Source: Bacteroidota bacterium
GTDB lineage: Bacteria; Bacteroidota; Bacteroidia; Palsa-965
Length of the DNA stretch: 64,000 nt
Direction: 5' to 3'
Assembly (NCBI GenBank): GCA_013288325.1
Contig: JABDCB010000001.1
Coordinates: 1 to 64,000, forward strand
The notes beneath the pieces were generated by a model that ran no database searches, had not been told where the DNA came from, and worked only from the letters and a program-made list of their open reading frames with translations. Every line of letters begins with the position of its first letter. The first letter of the stretch is position 1. The position numbers and the translations under genes are program-made. This document shows positions 26,799-36,243 of this stretch, piece after piece.

Positions 26799-27539
26799 AT
26801 GGAAACGAATGGTTCCCCAATTGTTGTTATTAAGAATCTGGAAAAATCTTTCGGAAAGAAGGAGGTATTGAAAGGATTTAATCTGACAGTTAATAAAGGG
26901 GAAAATGTGGTGGTACTTGGAAGATCCGGTGAGGGTAAATCGGTACTGATCAAATGTATTGTGCGTTTGGTGGATGCCGATGCCGGTGAAATCAATGTCC
27001 TGGGAATAAATATGCAAAACCTGAAACACGGGGAACTGGATATTATGAGAGCTAAAATAGGATTTCTGTTCCAGAGCAGTGCATTATATGATTCCATGAC
27101 TGTGGGAGAAAATCTGGAGTTTCCTTTACGCCGACACAGGAAAAAAAATGTGAAGTACGATGTGAACCAAATGGTAAAGGAAGCATTGGAGAGTGTAGGA
27201 TTGAATGGAACGCAGGAAATGTCGCCTGCAGAACTTTCGGGTGGCATGAGAAAGCGGATTGGAATTGCACGCACGCTTATCCTAAATCCGGAAGTTATGC
27301 TTTATGACGAACCTACCACCGGACTTGATCCTGTCACAGCCAGAGAAATCAATCACCTCATGCTGGATGTTCAGGAGAAATACAAAACATCTTCGATAAT
27401 TATTTCGCATGATATGAATTGCGTGCGTATGACGGCAAACAGGGTAGTGGTACTCATAGATGGCAAGTGTTATGCAGAAGGTACCTATGAGGATCTTAAG
27501 AAAAGCCAGGATAAATATGTTAAACAATTTTTCGACTAG
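26799..27539 (+). CDS. mlaF: MlaF-family ABC transporter ATP-binding protein
   Basis: A 246-residue ATPase with Walker A GRSGEGKSVLIK, Q-loop FLFQSSALYDSMTV, signature LSGGMRKRIGIARTL, Walker B VMLYDEPTTGLDPVT and H-loop ISHDMN. The 'SGEGKS' Walker A and 'GGMRKR' signature are typical of MlaF-type ATPases. It ends 2 bp before the MCE gene. Confidence 0.93.
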   Translation: METNGSPIVVIKNLEKSFGKKEVLKGFNLTVNKGENVVVLGRSGEGKSVLIKCIVRLVDADAGEINVLGINMQNLKHGELDIMRAKIGFLFQSSALYDSMTVGENLEFPLRRHRKKNVKYDVNQMVKEALESVGLNGTQEMSPAELSGGMRKRIGIARTLILNPEVMLYDEPTTGLDPVTAREINHLMLDVQEKYKTSSIIISHDMNCVRMTANRVVVLIDGKCYAEGTYEDLKKSQDKYVKQFFD

Positions 27540-27541
27540 CC

Positions 27542-28528
27542 ATGAACAGCTCAACCAACAGCCGGTTACGGACCGGTATTTTTGTGATAATAACAACGTT
27601 GTTATTTATCATCGGCCTTTATAAAATTGGCGGAAAGCACCGGATATTTGGCTCAACGATGAATGTCAGCGCCATATTCAGAAACGTAAATGGCCTTATG
27701 CAGGGCAATAACGTACGTTTCGGCGGAATTGACATTGGAACAGTTTCGAAAGTGGAAATTATTTCGGATACGGCAATAAGAGCGACATTTTCAGTGGAGC
27801 ATGAAGCGGCAGTGCATATCACGTCCACCTCGATTGCTTCCATAGGAACTGATGGACTTATGGGAAACAAAATTGTTAACATCGCTCCGGGTGCAGCCGG
27901 AGGAAAACAGATCGGGGAAGGCGGAGTTGTTATCACATTGCCACTTGTGGAGCTGGATAATGCCATGAGGACGCTCAACAAAACAAATGAAAACCTGGAG
28001 CTCATGACAGACGATGCCAAGATTGTGATGAACCGGTTTAGCAAGAAAAATACCTTATGGAGTTTGCTTCTGGATACGGCTGTAGCTGATAATGTAAAAC
28101 AAGCGTTGGTGAATGTCCGTCAATCGGGAAAAAATGCGGTTAGAATTACAGAGGGCCTGGATTTGATGGTTGATAATGTAAACAACGGGAAAGGAAGTTT
28201 GGGATCACTTATTAAAGACACGGCCTTATCGGGTAATCTGCACCGGGCTGCAGCCGATATTGGTATTGTAGGCAAGCAGGCTGCTCATATCAGCAATGAA
28301 TTGAATACGGTGTCGGATAAAATTTTGCATGGACAGGGAAGTGTCGCTGAACTGGTGCAAGATACCAGCCTTGCTCATCGCATTGACCAGGCCATATTTG
28401 ACTTTAAAAGGGGAGCGGCCAATTTTGATTCCAGTATGGTGGCATTGAAACAGAATGCGTTGCTACGCAAAGGCATAAAAAGACAAGAAAAAAAGGCAAA
28501 GCGAGCGAAGGATAATAATATGAAATAG
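27542..28528 (+). CDS. mlaD: MCE/MlaD family lipid-binding protein
   Basis: A 328-residue protein with one N-terminal membrane anchor (GIFVIITTLLFIIGLYKIGG) and an MCE domain (about residues 38-115: VSAIFRNVNGLMQGNNVRFGGIDIG, GTDGLMGNKIVNI, read in parts). A long helical C-terminal region has repeats of the 'GKGSLGSLIKDT/GQGSVAELVQDT' type. It should form the periplasmic hexameric ring or tunnel of the Mla transporter. The C-terminus is basic (KRQEKKAKRAK). It is longer than E. coli MlaD (about 180 residues) but usual for Bacteroidota. Confidence 0.92.
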   Translation: MNSSTNSRLRTGIFVIITTLLFIIGLYKIGGKHRIFGSTMNVSAIFRNVNGLMQGNNVRFGGIDIGTVSKVEIISDTAIRATFSVEHEAAVHITSTSIASIGTDGLMGNKIVNIAPGAAGGKQIGEGGVVITLPLVELDNAMRTLNKTNENLELMTDDAKIVMNRFSKKNTLWSLLLDTAVADNVKQALVNVRQSGKNAVRITEGLDLMVDNVNNGKGSLGSLIKDTALSGNLHRAAADIGIVGKQAAHISNELNTVSDKILHGQGSVAELVQDTSLAHRIDQAIFDFKRGAANFDSSMVALKQNALLRKGIKRQEKKAKRAKDNNMK

Positions 28529-28548
28529 TCAAAAGCGGAGAAGAGGTT

Positions 28549-30966
28549 ATGGAATTAAAAGAACATACTCCTGTAGAAACCAAACATGTTTGTTTTCACT
28601 GTGGAGAGGATTGCCCCGATTCATCCATACGGGAAGAAGAGAACTATTTTTGTTGCGAAGGATGCCACCTGGTTTATAACCTGTTAAATAGAAATGGGCT
28701 CTGTACATATTACAGCCTTAATGAATCGCCGGGCACTAATCAACGACTAAAGGTCAGGCCGGATAAGTTCACATTTCTGGATGATGAGAAAGTGAAGCAA
28801 CGCCTTTTGCTTTTTACCGATGGCAAACAAAGCAAGGTAAGTTTTTACCTGCCGCAGATTCATTGCAGCTCGTGTATCTGGCTGCTGGAATATCTTCATA
28901 AACTCAATCCGGGTATTATTTCAAGTCGGGTTGATTTCCCCCGGAAGACAATCGATGTCTTGTATTCAGAGAACTCTATGAGTCTGAGGAAAGTGGCCGA
29001 ATTGCTAACCAGTATTGGATACGAGCCCCATATCAGCCTGAACGATCTGAATGAAAAAGAAGTACGTAAGGTGGATAGGAAGCGATTGATCAGACTGGGT
29101 GTTGCCGGTTTTTGTTTCGGTAATATAATGATGTTGAGTCTGCCAGAATATTTTTCCGGAGGAGCCATTGCAGATCTGACCATGAAGCATTTATTCTCCT
29201 GGCTCAATCTGGGTCTTTCGTTACCCGTTTTCTTCTATTCTGCAACTGAATTTTATCAATCTGCATGGCAGGGGCTTAAACAACGTTTTCTGAATATAGA
29301 TGCACCTATTGTGCTGGCTATTTTTATTACCTTTTTTCGGAGTGTTTATGAAATAACAAGCGGGACAGGAACCGGATACCTGGATTCGATGGCAGGAATT
29401 GTGTTTCTGATGTTAACAGGACGTGTATTTCAGGACTATACCTATCAGACCTTATCCTTTGAGCGTGATTTTAAATCTTATTTCCCGATCTCTGTTTGCC
29501 AGAAACAGGAAGGGAAGGAGATTTATGTACCGGTTTCGGAAATCAAGCCCGGCGATCGGATTCTGATTCGCAGTAATGAATTAATCCCGGTGGATGGAAT
29601 TCTTTTTCATGGAAAGGCAGCGATTGATTATAGTTTTGTTACTGGAGAATCAGCACCTGTTGATAAAGGCATAGGCGAAATACTGTATGCAGGAGGGAAG
29701 CAGAGGGGTGGTGAAATAGAGCTGGAGGTTATAAAGGATGTGTCGCAAAGCTATCTTACACAGCTTTGGAACAATAGTGTATTTAAGGATCGGAAAAAAG
29801 AGGATCCCAGCTTCATTCATAAGCTTGCCCGTTATTTCACCGTCTTATTGCTGGGCCTTGCAATAGGAGCGGCTATTTATTGGAGCATCCAGGATCCGCA
29901 TAAAATATGGCCTTCGGTTACCGCTATTCTTATTGTGGCTTGTCCCTGTGCTTTGCTGTTGTCTGCCACCTTTACCAACGGACATATTATGAGGATGCTG
30001 GGACGGAATGGTTTTTATCTTAAGAATGCTTCTGCCATTGAAACCCTTGCAGGAGCGGATATGGTTGTTTTTGATAAAACAGGGACCATTTCTCAAAATG
30101 GATCTTCTCAGATCACCTATGAAGGAAAAGAGCTTGGCCTTACGGAAAAGCAATTGATCCGTTCATTAGCCCGGCAGAGTAATCATTTCTTAAGCCGGTT
30201 GTTGGTGTCTTATCTGCCCGATAGCAAAGCGCTGAAAGTAGAGCACTATAAAGAAACGATAGGCCGGGGTGCGGAAGGTTATATCCGGAGCACAAAAATA
30301 AAAATAGGGTCTGCGGCTTTTCTGGACATTGAGAAAGACAGTGATGCGAATTTAAGCAGGGTGTATGTGGCTATTGATAGGCAAATACAGGGTTGCTTTC
30401 TGTTTAAAAACACCTACCGCCCCGGAATGAAAAAGCTTATCAAAGATCTGCTAAAAACACACAAACTCGCCTTGCTTAGCGGTGATAATGATTCGGAGAA
30501 ACCGTATCTGTCGCAAATTTTTGGTAGTGATAGTCAGCTGTATTTTGATCAAAGCCCACAGGAAAAGTTGCAATATATATCCGATCGTCAGAAGGAAGGA
30601 AGAAGGGTAGTCATGGTGGGAGATGGATTGAATGATTCGGGTGCACTAATGCAGAGTAATGCAGGTATAGCCTTGTCGGAGGATACTAATAATTTTTCCC
30701 CGGCTTGTGATTGCATTCTTACCGCCGGGCATCTTAATAAACTACCGATTTTTCTGGCTTATGCTAAATGTGGTAAACGCATCATTATTGCCAGTTTTAT
30801 TATTTCCGTACTCTACAATATCATTGGACTGGGGTTTGCCATACAGGGCAACTTATCGCCCCTCATTGCGGCTCTGCTTATGCCAATAAGCTCCGTATCC
30901 ATCTTACTATTTACTTCCGGATTTAGCAGGCTTTGTGCCCGTTATATGGGTTTGAAGTTGGGCTAA
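28549..30966 (+). CDS. ccoI: Copper-translocating P-type ATPase for cbb3 oxidase assembly
   Basis: An 805-residue P1B-type ATPase with the CcoI/FixI layout. The N-terminal cysteine-rich segment has CFHCGEDC and CCEGCHLVY, then a heavy-metal domain with HCSSCIWLLEYL and eight membrane segments. The metal channel motif CPCALLLS, actuator TGESAPVDKG, phosphorylation motif DKTGTISQNG and hinge GDGLNDSGAL are present. It exports Cu+ to the periplasm for insertion into the oxidase. It lies 20 bp after mlaD with no room for a promoter, so it is probably transcribed with mlaEFD, while the remaining cco genes have their own promoter downstream. Confidence 0.93.
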   Translation: MELKEHTPVETKHVCFHCGEDCPDSSIREEENYFCCEGCHLVYNLLNRNGLCTYYSLNESPGTNQRLKVRPDKFTFLDDEKVKQRLLLFTDGKQSKVSFYLPQIHCSSCIWLLEYLHKLNPGIISSRVDFPRKTIDVLYSENSMSLRKVAELLTSIGYEPHISLNDLNEKEVRKVDRKRLIRLGVAGFCFGNIMMLSLPEYFSGGAIADLTMKHLFSWLNLGLSLPVFFYSATEFYQSAWQGLKQRFLNIDAPIVLAIFITFFRSVYEITSGTGTGYLDSMAGIVFLMLTGRVFQDYTYQTLSFERDFKSYFPISVCQKQEGKEIYVPVSEIKPGDRILIRSNELIPVDGILFHGKAAIDYSFVTGESAPVDKGIGEILYAGGKQRGGEIELEVIKDVSQSYLTQLWNNSVFKDRKKEDPSFIHKLARYFTVLLLGLAIGAAIYWSIQDPHKIWPSVTAILIVACPCALLLSATFTNGHIMRMLGRNGFYLKNASAIETLAGADMVVFDKTGTISQNGSSQITYEGKELGLTEKQLIRSLARQSNHFLSRLLVSYLPDSKALKVEHYKETIGRGAEGYIRSTKIKIGSAAFLDIEKDSDANLSRVYVAIDRQIQGCFLFKNTYRPGMKKLIKDLLKTHKLALLSGDNDSEKPYLSQIFGSDSQLYFDQSPQEKLQYISDRQKEGRRVVMVGDGLNDSGALMQSNAGIALSEDTNNFSPACDCILTAGHLNKLPIFLAYAKCGKRIIIASFIISVLYNIIGLGFAIQGNLSPLIAALLMPISSVSILLFTSGFSRLCARYMGLKLG

Positions 30967-30983
30967 TGCCGGATGGTGAAAAC

Positions 30984-31048
30984 TGACGAAGGTCACCCTG
31001 GGCCTTGACGATGGTCATTAAGATTGTTTGGCAGGCCTCCTACTTTTG
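30984..31048 (+). promoter_or_regulatory. Tandem FNR-like operators and -7 box of the ccoS-ccoNOQP operon
   Basis: Two perfect palindromes, TGAC-GAAG-GTCA (30984-30995) and TGAC-GATG-GTCA (31006-31017), are exactly 22 bp apart, two helical turns. TACTTTTG (31041-31048) matches TAnnTTTG and is centred 33.0 bp from the proximal site. The predicted start near 31056 precedes the ccoS ATG at 31070 by about 14 nt. There is no TTTG -33 element, as expected for an activator-dependent promoter. Confidence 0.78.
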
Positions 31049-31069
31049 AAACAAATAAACCAACTGCTT

Positions 31070-31273
31070 ATGAGTGCCCTGTTCATACTTCTTGGAGCTA
31101 GCTTAAGCATTGCTATCGGATTTCTGGTGGCATTTATCTGGTCGGTAAAAAGTGGTCAGTATGATGATGAATACACTCCTTCCGTTCGAATGTTGTTTGA
31201 TGATACAAAGCCAATTATAAATAATGTACAGTCGAAATTAACAGAGAAGAATACCGGTAAAAAAAGTAACTAA
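31070..31273 (+). CDS. ccoS: cbb3-type cytochrome oxidase assembly protein CcoS
   Basis: A 67-residue protein with one membrane segment (ALFILLGASLSIAIGFLVAFIW) and the family hallmark VKSGQYDDEYTPSVRMLFDD. CcoS is needed for haem and copper insertion into CcoN. I chose the ATG at 31070: a TTG 42 bp upstream would place translation ahead of the -7 box at 31041, and family members begin close to this ATG. It ends 17 bp before ccoNO. Confidence 0.9.
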   Translation: MSALFILLGASLSIAIGFLVAFIWSVKSGQYDDEYTPSVRMLFDDTKPIINNVQSKLTEKNTGKKSN

Positions 31274-31290
31274 AAAAAAGAATCAGAATT

Positions 31291-33417
31291 ATGGAAGTCG
31301 AGAAATTTTCATACGACAACAAGATTGTCAAAATGTTTGCCTACGCAACAATGGTTTGGGGGCTGGTGGGTATGCTGGTGGGACTCTGGATAGCACTCGA
31401 GCTGGTGTTCCCATCCCTCAATCTGGGTATTCCGTTTACAACCTTTGGTCGGATCAGACCATTGCACACCAATGCGGTAATTTTTGCATTTGTAGGAAAT
31501 GGAATTTTTATGGGAGTATACTACTCTCTTCAGCGTTTGTGCAAAGCACGGATGTTCAGTGACAAGCTAAGCCTTATCCATTTTTGGGGCTGGCAGCTCA
31601 TTATTGTTTCGGCTGCCATTTCATTGCCAATGGGTTTTACCACCGGAAAAGAATATGCGGAGCTGGAGTGGCCCATTGATATAGCCATCACACTTATATG
31701 GGTTGTTTTCGGATGGAACATGTTCGGAACCATTATCAAGCGCAGAGAGCGCCATTTATATGTAGCTATCTGGTTCTATATTGCTACACTCATTACAGTT
31801 GCCATGCTGCACATTGTTAACAGCATGGAAGTTCCGGTGTCATTTATGAAAAGCTATAGCTGGTATGCAGGTGTTCAGGATGCTCTGGTACAGTGGTGGT
31901 ATGGACATAATGCGGTGGCATTTTTTCTTACCACCCCTTACCTCGGTCTCATGTATTATTTTATCCCCAAAGCGGCCAATCGTCCGGTGTATTCGTACCG
32001 GCTTTCCATCATTCACTTTTGGGCACTGATCTTTCTTTATATCTGGGCCGGCCCCCATCACCTTCTTTATACCGCCTTACCCGATTGGGCACAATCACTG
32101 GGTGTAGCCTTTTCCGTTATGCTGATAGCTCCTTCATGGGGAGGAATGATCAATGGTCTTCTTACGTTAAGAGGAGCATGGGATAAAGTACGGGAGGATG
32201 TGGTATTGAAGTTTATGGTGGTAGCGGTGACATGTTACGGTATGGCCACTTTCGAAGGACCTATGCTGTCATTGAAAAGTGTAAACATGTGGAGCCATTT
32301 TACCGATTGGACAATCGCACACGTACACGTTGGAGCACTGGGATGGAATGGATTCCTCACATTTGGCATCCTGTATTGGATTATCCCCAAAATGTTCCAG
32401 ATAGAGTTGTATTCAAAGAAACTTGCCAACTGGCACTTCTGGATCGGAACACTGGGTATCGTTTTCTATGTACTCCCTATGTATTGGGCCGGATTTGAAC
32501 AAAGCAGAATGTGGAGCAAGTTCACGGAGGAAGGGCAATTACAGTATCAGTTTTTGAATACGGTGGAACATATCCGTCCGTTGCAAATGTTACGTTCCAT
32601 TGGAGGAGCTCTATATCTTATCGGGGCCATCATGATGACGTATAACCTGATAAAGACAGTAAAGGCAGGATCGTTCCTCGCCAATGAAGAAGCAGAGGCC
32701 GCTCCGCTTGAGAAAATTTACAAAACACATACAGGCGAACACTGGCACAGGTGGATTGAACGTCGCCCTATACAGCTTTTAGTGCTTGCATTAATCGCTG
32801 TTGTAATCGGTGGGTTGATTGAGCTTATTCCGACATTCCTCATCCAGTCCAACGTTCCTACCATATCCAGTGTAAAGCCATACACTCCGCTGGAGTTGCA
32901 AGGTCGCGATATTTATCTCCGGGAAGGTTGTTATAACTGTCACTCCCAAATGGTAAGACCGTTGCGTCATGAGACAGCGCGTTATGGAGAATATTCCAAG
33001 GCAGGCGAATTCGTATATGACCATCCGTTTCAGTGGGGATCCAAACGAACCGGTCCTGATCTGGCACGTATTGGAGGGAAGTATCCAAACTCCTGGCATT
33101 ATAATCATATGTTGGAACCAACCTCCATGTCAGAACATTCCAGTATGCCTAATTATCCATGGCTATTGGAGAACAATCTGGATACCGCATCTACCGCTGC
33201 TAAAATCAGAGCGATGATAACACTGGGAGTTCCTTATCCAAAAGGATATGAAAAGCAAGCAAATACGGATCTCATAAAACAGGAAACGGATATTGCTGCA
33301 AATCTGAAAAATGACAAGATTCAAACTCCGCCGAATAAAGAAATTGTTGCATTGATTGCGTATTTGCAACGACTGGGAATGGACATTAAAGCCAAACATA
33401 ATTTCACCGAAAAATAA
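31291..33417 (+). CDS. ccoNO: Fused cbb3 cytochrome oxidase subunits I and II (CcoN-CcoO)
   Basis: A 708-residue fusion. Residues 1 to about 470 are CcoN, the 12-helix haem b/b3-CuB subunit, with GHNAVAFFLT, GPHHLLYTALPDW, HVHVGALGWNG histidine motifs. After a linker and one membrane segment, residues about 530-700 are CcoO, with the haem c motif CYNCHSQ and the ligand Met in SMPNYPWL. The complex reduces O2 to water with high affinity. The N-O fusion is frequent in Bacteroidota. Confidence 0.95.
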   Translation: MEVEKFSYDNKIVKMFAYATMVWGLVGMLVGLWIALELVFPSLNLGIPFTTFGRIRPLHTNAVIFAFVGNGIFMGVYYSLQRLCKARMFSDKLSLIHFWGWQLIIVSAAISLPMGFTTGKEYAELEWPIDIAITLIWVVFGWNMFGTIIKRRERHLYVAIWFYIATLITVAMLHIVNSMEVPVSFMKSYSWYAGVQDALVQWWYGHNAVAFFLTTPYLGLMYYFIPKAANRPVYSYRLSIIHFWALIFLYIWAGPHHLLYTALPDWAQSLGVAFSVMLIAPSWGGMINGLLTLRGAWDKVREDVVLKFMVVAVTCYGMATFEGPMLSLKSVNMWSHFTDWTIAHVHVGALGWNGFLTFGILYWIIPKMFQIELYSKKLANWHFWIGTLGIVFYVLPMYWAGFEQSRMWSKFTEEGQLQYQFLNTVEHIRPLQMLRSIGGALYLIGAIMMTYNLIKTVKAGSFLANEEAEAAPLEKIYKTHTGEHWHRWIERRPIQLLVLALIAVVIGGLIELIPTFLIQSNVPTISSVKPYTPLELQGRDIYLREGCYNCHSQMVRPLRHETARYGEYSKAGEFVYDHPFQWGSKRTGPDLARIGGKYPNSWHYNHMLEPTSMSEHSSMPNYPWLLENNLDTASTAAKIRAMITLGVPYPKGYEKQANTDLIKQETDIAANLKNDKIQTPPNKEIVALIAYLQRLGMDIKAKHNFTEK

Positions 33418-33421
33418 TATT

Positions 33422-33613
33422 ATGAAATTCATTCACTATCTGGAAGGTATTGCAGGAGTCGGGGTTTTCCCGCTAATCTCTCTGCTGATGTTCTTTGTTT
33501 TCTTTGTTGTGGTAACGGTTTGGGCCATCAGGGCGGACAAAGATCGTATGGAAAAAATGGAGCGGTTGCCATTACAGCCGGATAAATTAAATGACAGGAA
33601 TATAAAAATGTAA
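33422..33613 (+). CDS. ccoQ: CcoQ-like cbb3 oxidase small subunit
   Basis: A 63-residue protein starting at the ATG at 33422, 4 bp after ccoNO. It has one membrane segment (VFPLISLLMFFVFFVVVTVW) followed by a charged cytoplasmic tail (AIRADKDRMEKMERLPL). Size, topology and position between ccoNO and ccoP identify it as the CcoQ/FixQ stabilising subunit; sequence conservation in this family is low. Confidence 0.8.
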   Translation: MKFIHYLEGIAGVGVFPLISLLMFFVFFVVVTVWAIRADKDRMEKMERLPLQPDKLNDRNIKM

Positions 33614-33615
33614 TT

Positions 33616-34773
33616 ATGAAACAGGCTCCAGGGTTTGCAAAAAGCAACACAAGAAATCGGATTTTAACGATAGCGCTGACATTCTTTTCCGTTGCGGCCC
33701 TCTCTGCACAGACACAAGGGCAATCAGGATCGAACGACAGCATATTGTCAAATGGACTGTTTGATGCCATGTTGGCCATGGTCATCTTACTACTGGTTAT
33801 TATCATGGTGCTGGCCGATGTACTGAAGAATGTAGCTGCGGGGATCAAACAAAAGGAATCAACGGGAAATGGAAAAGGTGCAGCTGTGGTGTTGCTGCTT
33901 TTGGCATTAGTGCCTCTTTCGGCACATGCGGAGGAAACAGCGAAAGTTGCAAGCACAGTGTCCGGTTATGGAGGTATGGCCCCTGTGGCGTTCTGGTTTA
34001 TGGTTTCGGCTATTGGCTTTGAATTAGTAATTCTTGCCTTTATTATAGTCATTATCCGTAATCTGCTTGGCGTTGAGGAGCGGAAAGATCTTATGTTTGC
34101 TCAAAAGAAAATTGTCCAGCCATCTTTACTGGAGCGGGTTAATGCCTCTGTATCATTGGAACAGGAAGCGGATATTATGCTGGATCATAACTATGACGGT
34201 ATTCGTGAACTGGATAATAATTTACCTCCCTGGTGGAAGTATGGATTTTATCTGACAATTGTATTTGCCATTGTTTATCTGACGCATTATCACATAACAA
34301 AGACAGGAAGTCTTCAAATTGAAGAATATAACAATGAATTGAAGCAAGCAGAAGTAGCGGCGGCGGAATATAGAAAAACATCTACGAATCTGGTGGATGA
34401 GGCAAATGTAACATTGTTAACAGATGCCGCAAGTCTGGCTGAAGGGAAACAAATATTCGAGACCAACTGTGTTGCCTGCCATGGCCCTGAAGGAGGTGGT
34501 GTTGTAGGCCCTAATCTGACAGATGATTACTGGCTGCATGGAGGATCTATCAAAGATGTATTTAAAACCATTAAATACGGGTACCCCGAAAAAGGAATGA
34601 TTGCATGGAAAGAAAATCTTTCACCTGCTCAGATTGCTCAGGTTGCTTCTTATATCAAATCGTTGAGAGGAACAAAACCTGCTAATCCGAAAGAGATGCA
34701 AGGAACATTGTATGTGGACGAAAGTGCTGCAGGAACAACTCCTTCGAAAGCGGACTCAACCCACGGCAAATAA
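33616..34773 (+). CDS. ccoP: cbb3 oxidase subunit III (CcoP), single haem c form
   Basis: A 385-residue protein. An N-terminal extension of about 110 residues has a leader-like segment and two hydrophobic stretches, ending in a second signal-like LVPLSAHAEE. Then come a membrane segment, the FixP_N region (ELDNNLPPWWKYGFYLTIVFA) and a cytochrome c domain with CVACHGPEGGG and the distal Met in KGMIAW. Only one CxxCH is present, whereas proteobacterial CcoP has two. It begins 2 bp after ccoQ. Confidence 0.9.
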   Translation: MKQAPGFAKSNTRNRILTIALTFFSVAALSAQTQGQSGSNDSILSNGLFDAMLAMVILLLVIIMVLADVLKNVAAGIKQKESTGNGKGAAVVLLLLALVPLSAHAEETAKVASTVSGYGGMAPVAFWFMVSAIGFELVILAFIIVIIRNLLGVEERKDLMFAQKKIVQPSLLERVNASVSLEQEADIMLDHNYDGIRELDNNLPPWWKYGFYLTIVFAIVYLTHYHITKTGSLQIEEYNNELKQAEVAAAEYRKTSTNLVDEANVTLLTDAASLAEGKQIFETNCVACHGPEGGGVVGPNLTDDYWLHGGSIKDVFKTIKYGYPEKGMIAWKENLSPAQIAQVASYIKSLRGTKPANPKEMQGTLYVDESAAGTTPSKADSTHGK

Positions 34774-34827
34774 GAAACGACCGGTTAATGATTGTTAAAA
34801 GAAAGCAAGCAAAGGCTTGCCACAGAA

Positions 34828-36216
34828 ATGGCACAAGAAGAATCCTTTCGGGATCATGTAGGTACCATCGACGAAAATGGGAAAAGGCGCTGGATATATG
34901 CTCAGAAGCCTAAGGGAAAGCTATTCAATTACCGCAAAATAGCCACTGCATTTTTTCTTACTGTTTTCTTCGGTCTGCCATTTATAAAAGTAAATCGGGA
35001 ACCCTTGTTTCTGCTCAACATTCTGGAGGGTAAGTTCATTGTTTTCGGGACCATATTCTGGCCTCAGGATTTTTTCCTGTTTGGATTGGGCATGATTATT
35101 TTTGTTCTTTTCATTGCTCTTTTTACCGTTGTTTTCGGTCGTGTGTTTTGCGGATGGGCCTGCCCACAGACCATATTTATGGAGATGGTGTTCCGTCGCA
35201 TTGAGTATTGGATAGAAGGTGATGCGAATGAGCAAAAGGCTCTGAATAATGGGCCATTGACTGAAAAGAAGATTCTGAAAAAAGCTGCTAAAAACATCCT
35301 TTTCTTCCTTGTTTCTTTTCTTATTGCAAATACACTCCTGTCGTATATTATTGGCGTTGATGAGTTATTTAAAATCATGTCGGAGCCTTTTGGCGCTCAT
35401 CTGGGCGGGTTCATTTCCCTGCTTATTTTTACCGGAGTGTTTTATGGAGTATATATCCGTTTTCGCGAGCAGGTATGTCTGGTTGTGTGTCCTTATGGTC
35501 GATTACAGGGTGTGTTGCTGGATAGAAACTCCATTGTGGTGGCATATGACTATTTAAGAGGAGAGAAAAGGGGCCATATTAAAAAGAATGAAAAAAGAGA
35601 GATCGGGGATTGTATTGATTGCAACCAATGTGTTAAAGTATGTCCTACCGGAATTGATATTCGCAATGGCACGCAGCTGGAATGTGTGAATTGTACCGCT
35701 TGTATTGATGCCTGCGATTTTATGATGGAGAAAGTGAATTTGCCCAAAGGCTTGATCCGCTATGCTTCTGAAAACGGAATTGCAAACAAGCAGAAGTTAA
35801 AAATAACCGGCAGAATGATTGCCTATTCTATTGTGCTCACCCTTCTGATAGGGGTGGAAGTGTTTTTGCTGATGGGCAGGAGCGATCTGGACATTACAAT
35901 TAACAGAGCCAGAGGTACCTTGTATCAGGAACAGCCCGGAAATAAAATAAGCAACTTATATACGATACAGTTACTGAATAAAACCCATGAGGATCTGCCG
36001 GTTGAATTAAGACTGGAATCGGAAACCGGCGAAATAAAAGTAATCGGAAAAAGCCTGATGATTGCCCATGAAAATTTTGAGCAAGGCTCCTTCTTCATCA
36101 CCGTCGATAAATCAACAATTAAAAACAGGAAAACACCCATGACCATTGGAGTTTATTCAGGGTCGAGGAAAATACAATCGGTCTCAGCCAATTTTCTCGG
36201 GCCTATCGTGTATTAG
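34828..36216 (+). CDS. ccoG: cbb3 oxidase accessory ferredoxin-like protein CcoG
   Basis: A 462-residue membrane protein with about five membrane segments. The conserved FGRVFCGWACPQTIFMEMVF and VCPYGRLQGVLLD cysteine motifs are present, and a two-cluster ferredoxin domain (CIDCNQCVKVCPTGIDIRNG, CVNCTACIDAC) near residues 250-300. A C-terminal Ig-like domain follows. CcoG is a cupric reductase that supplies Cu+ for oxidase assembly. The ATG at 34828 was preferred over a TTG 36 bp upstream. It belongs to the cco operon. Confidence 0.92.
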   Translation: MAQEESFRDHVGTIDENGKRRWIYAQKPKGKLFNYRKIATAFFLTVFFGLPFIKVNREPLFLLNILEGKFIVFGTIFWPQDFFLFGLGMIIFVLFIALFTVVFGRVFCGWACPQTIFMEMVFRRIEYWIEGDANEQKALNNGPLTEKKILKKAAKNILFFLVSFLIANTLLSYIIGVDELFKIMSEPFGAHLGGFISLLIFTGVFYGVYIRFREQVCLVVCPYGRLQGVLLDRNSIVVAYDYLRGEKRGHIKKNEKREIGDCIDCNQCVKVCPTGIDIRNGTQLECVNCTACIDACDFMMEKVNLPKGLIRYASENGIANKQKLKITGRMIAYSIVLTLLIGVEVFLLMGRSDLDITINRARGTLYQEQPGNKISNLYTIQLLNKTHEDLPVELRLESETGEIKVIGKSLMIAHENFEQGSFFITVDKSTIKNRKTPMTIGVYSGSRKIQSVSANFLGPIVY

Positions 36217-36243
36217 TAATTAAACAATATTAAAACAACAGCT

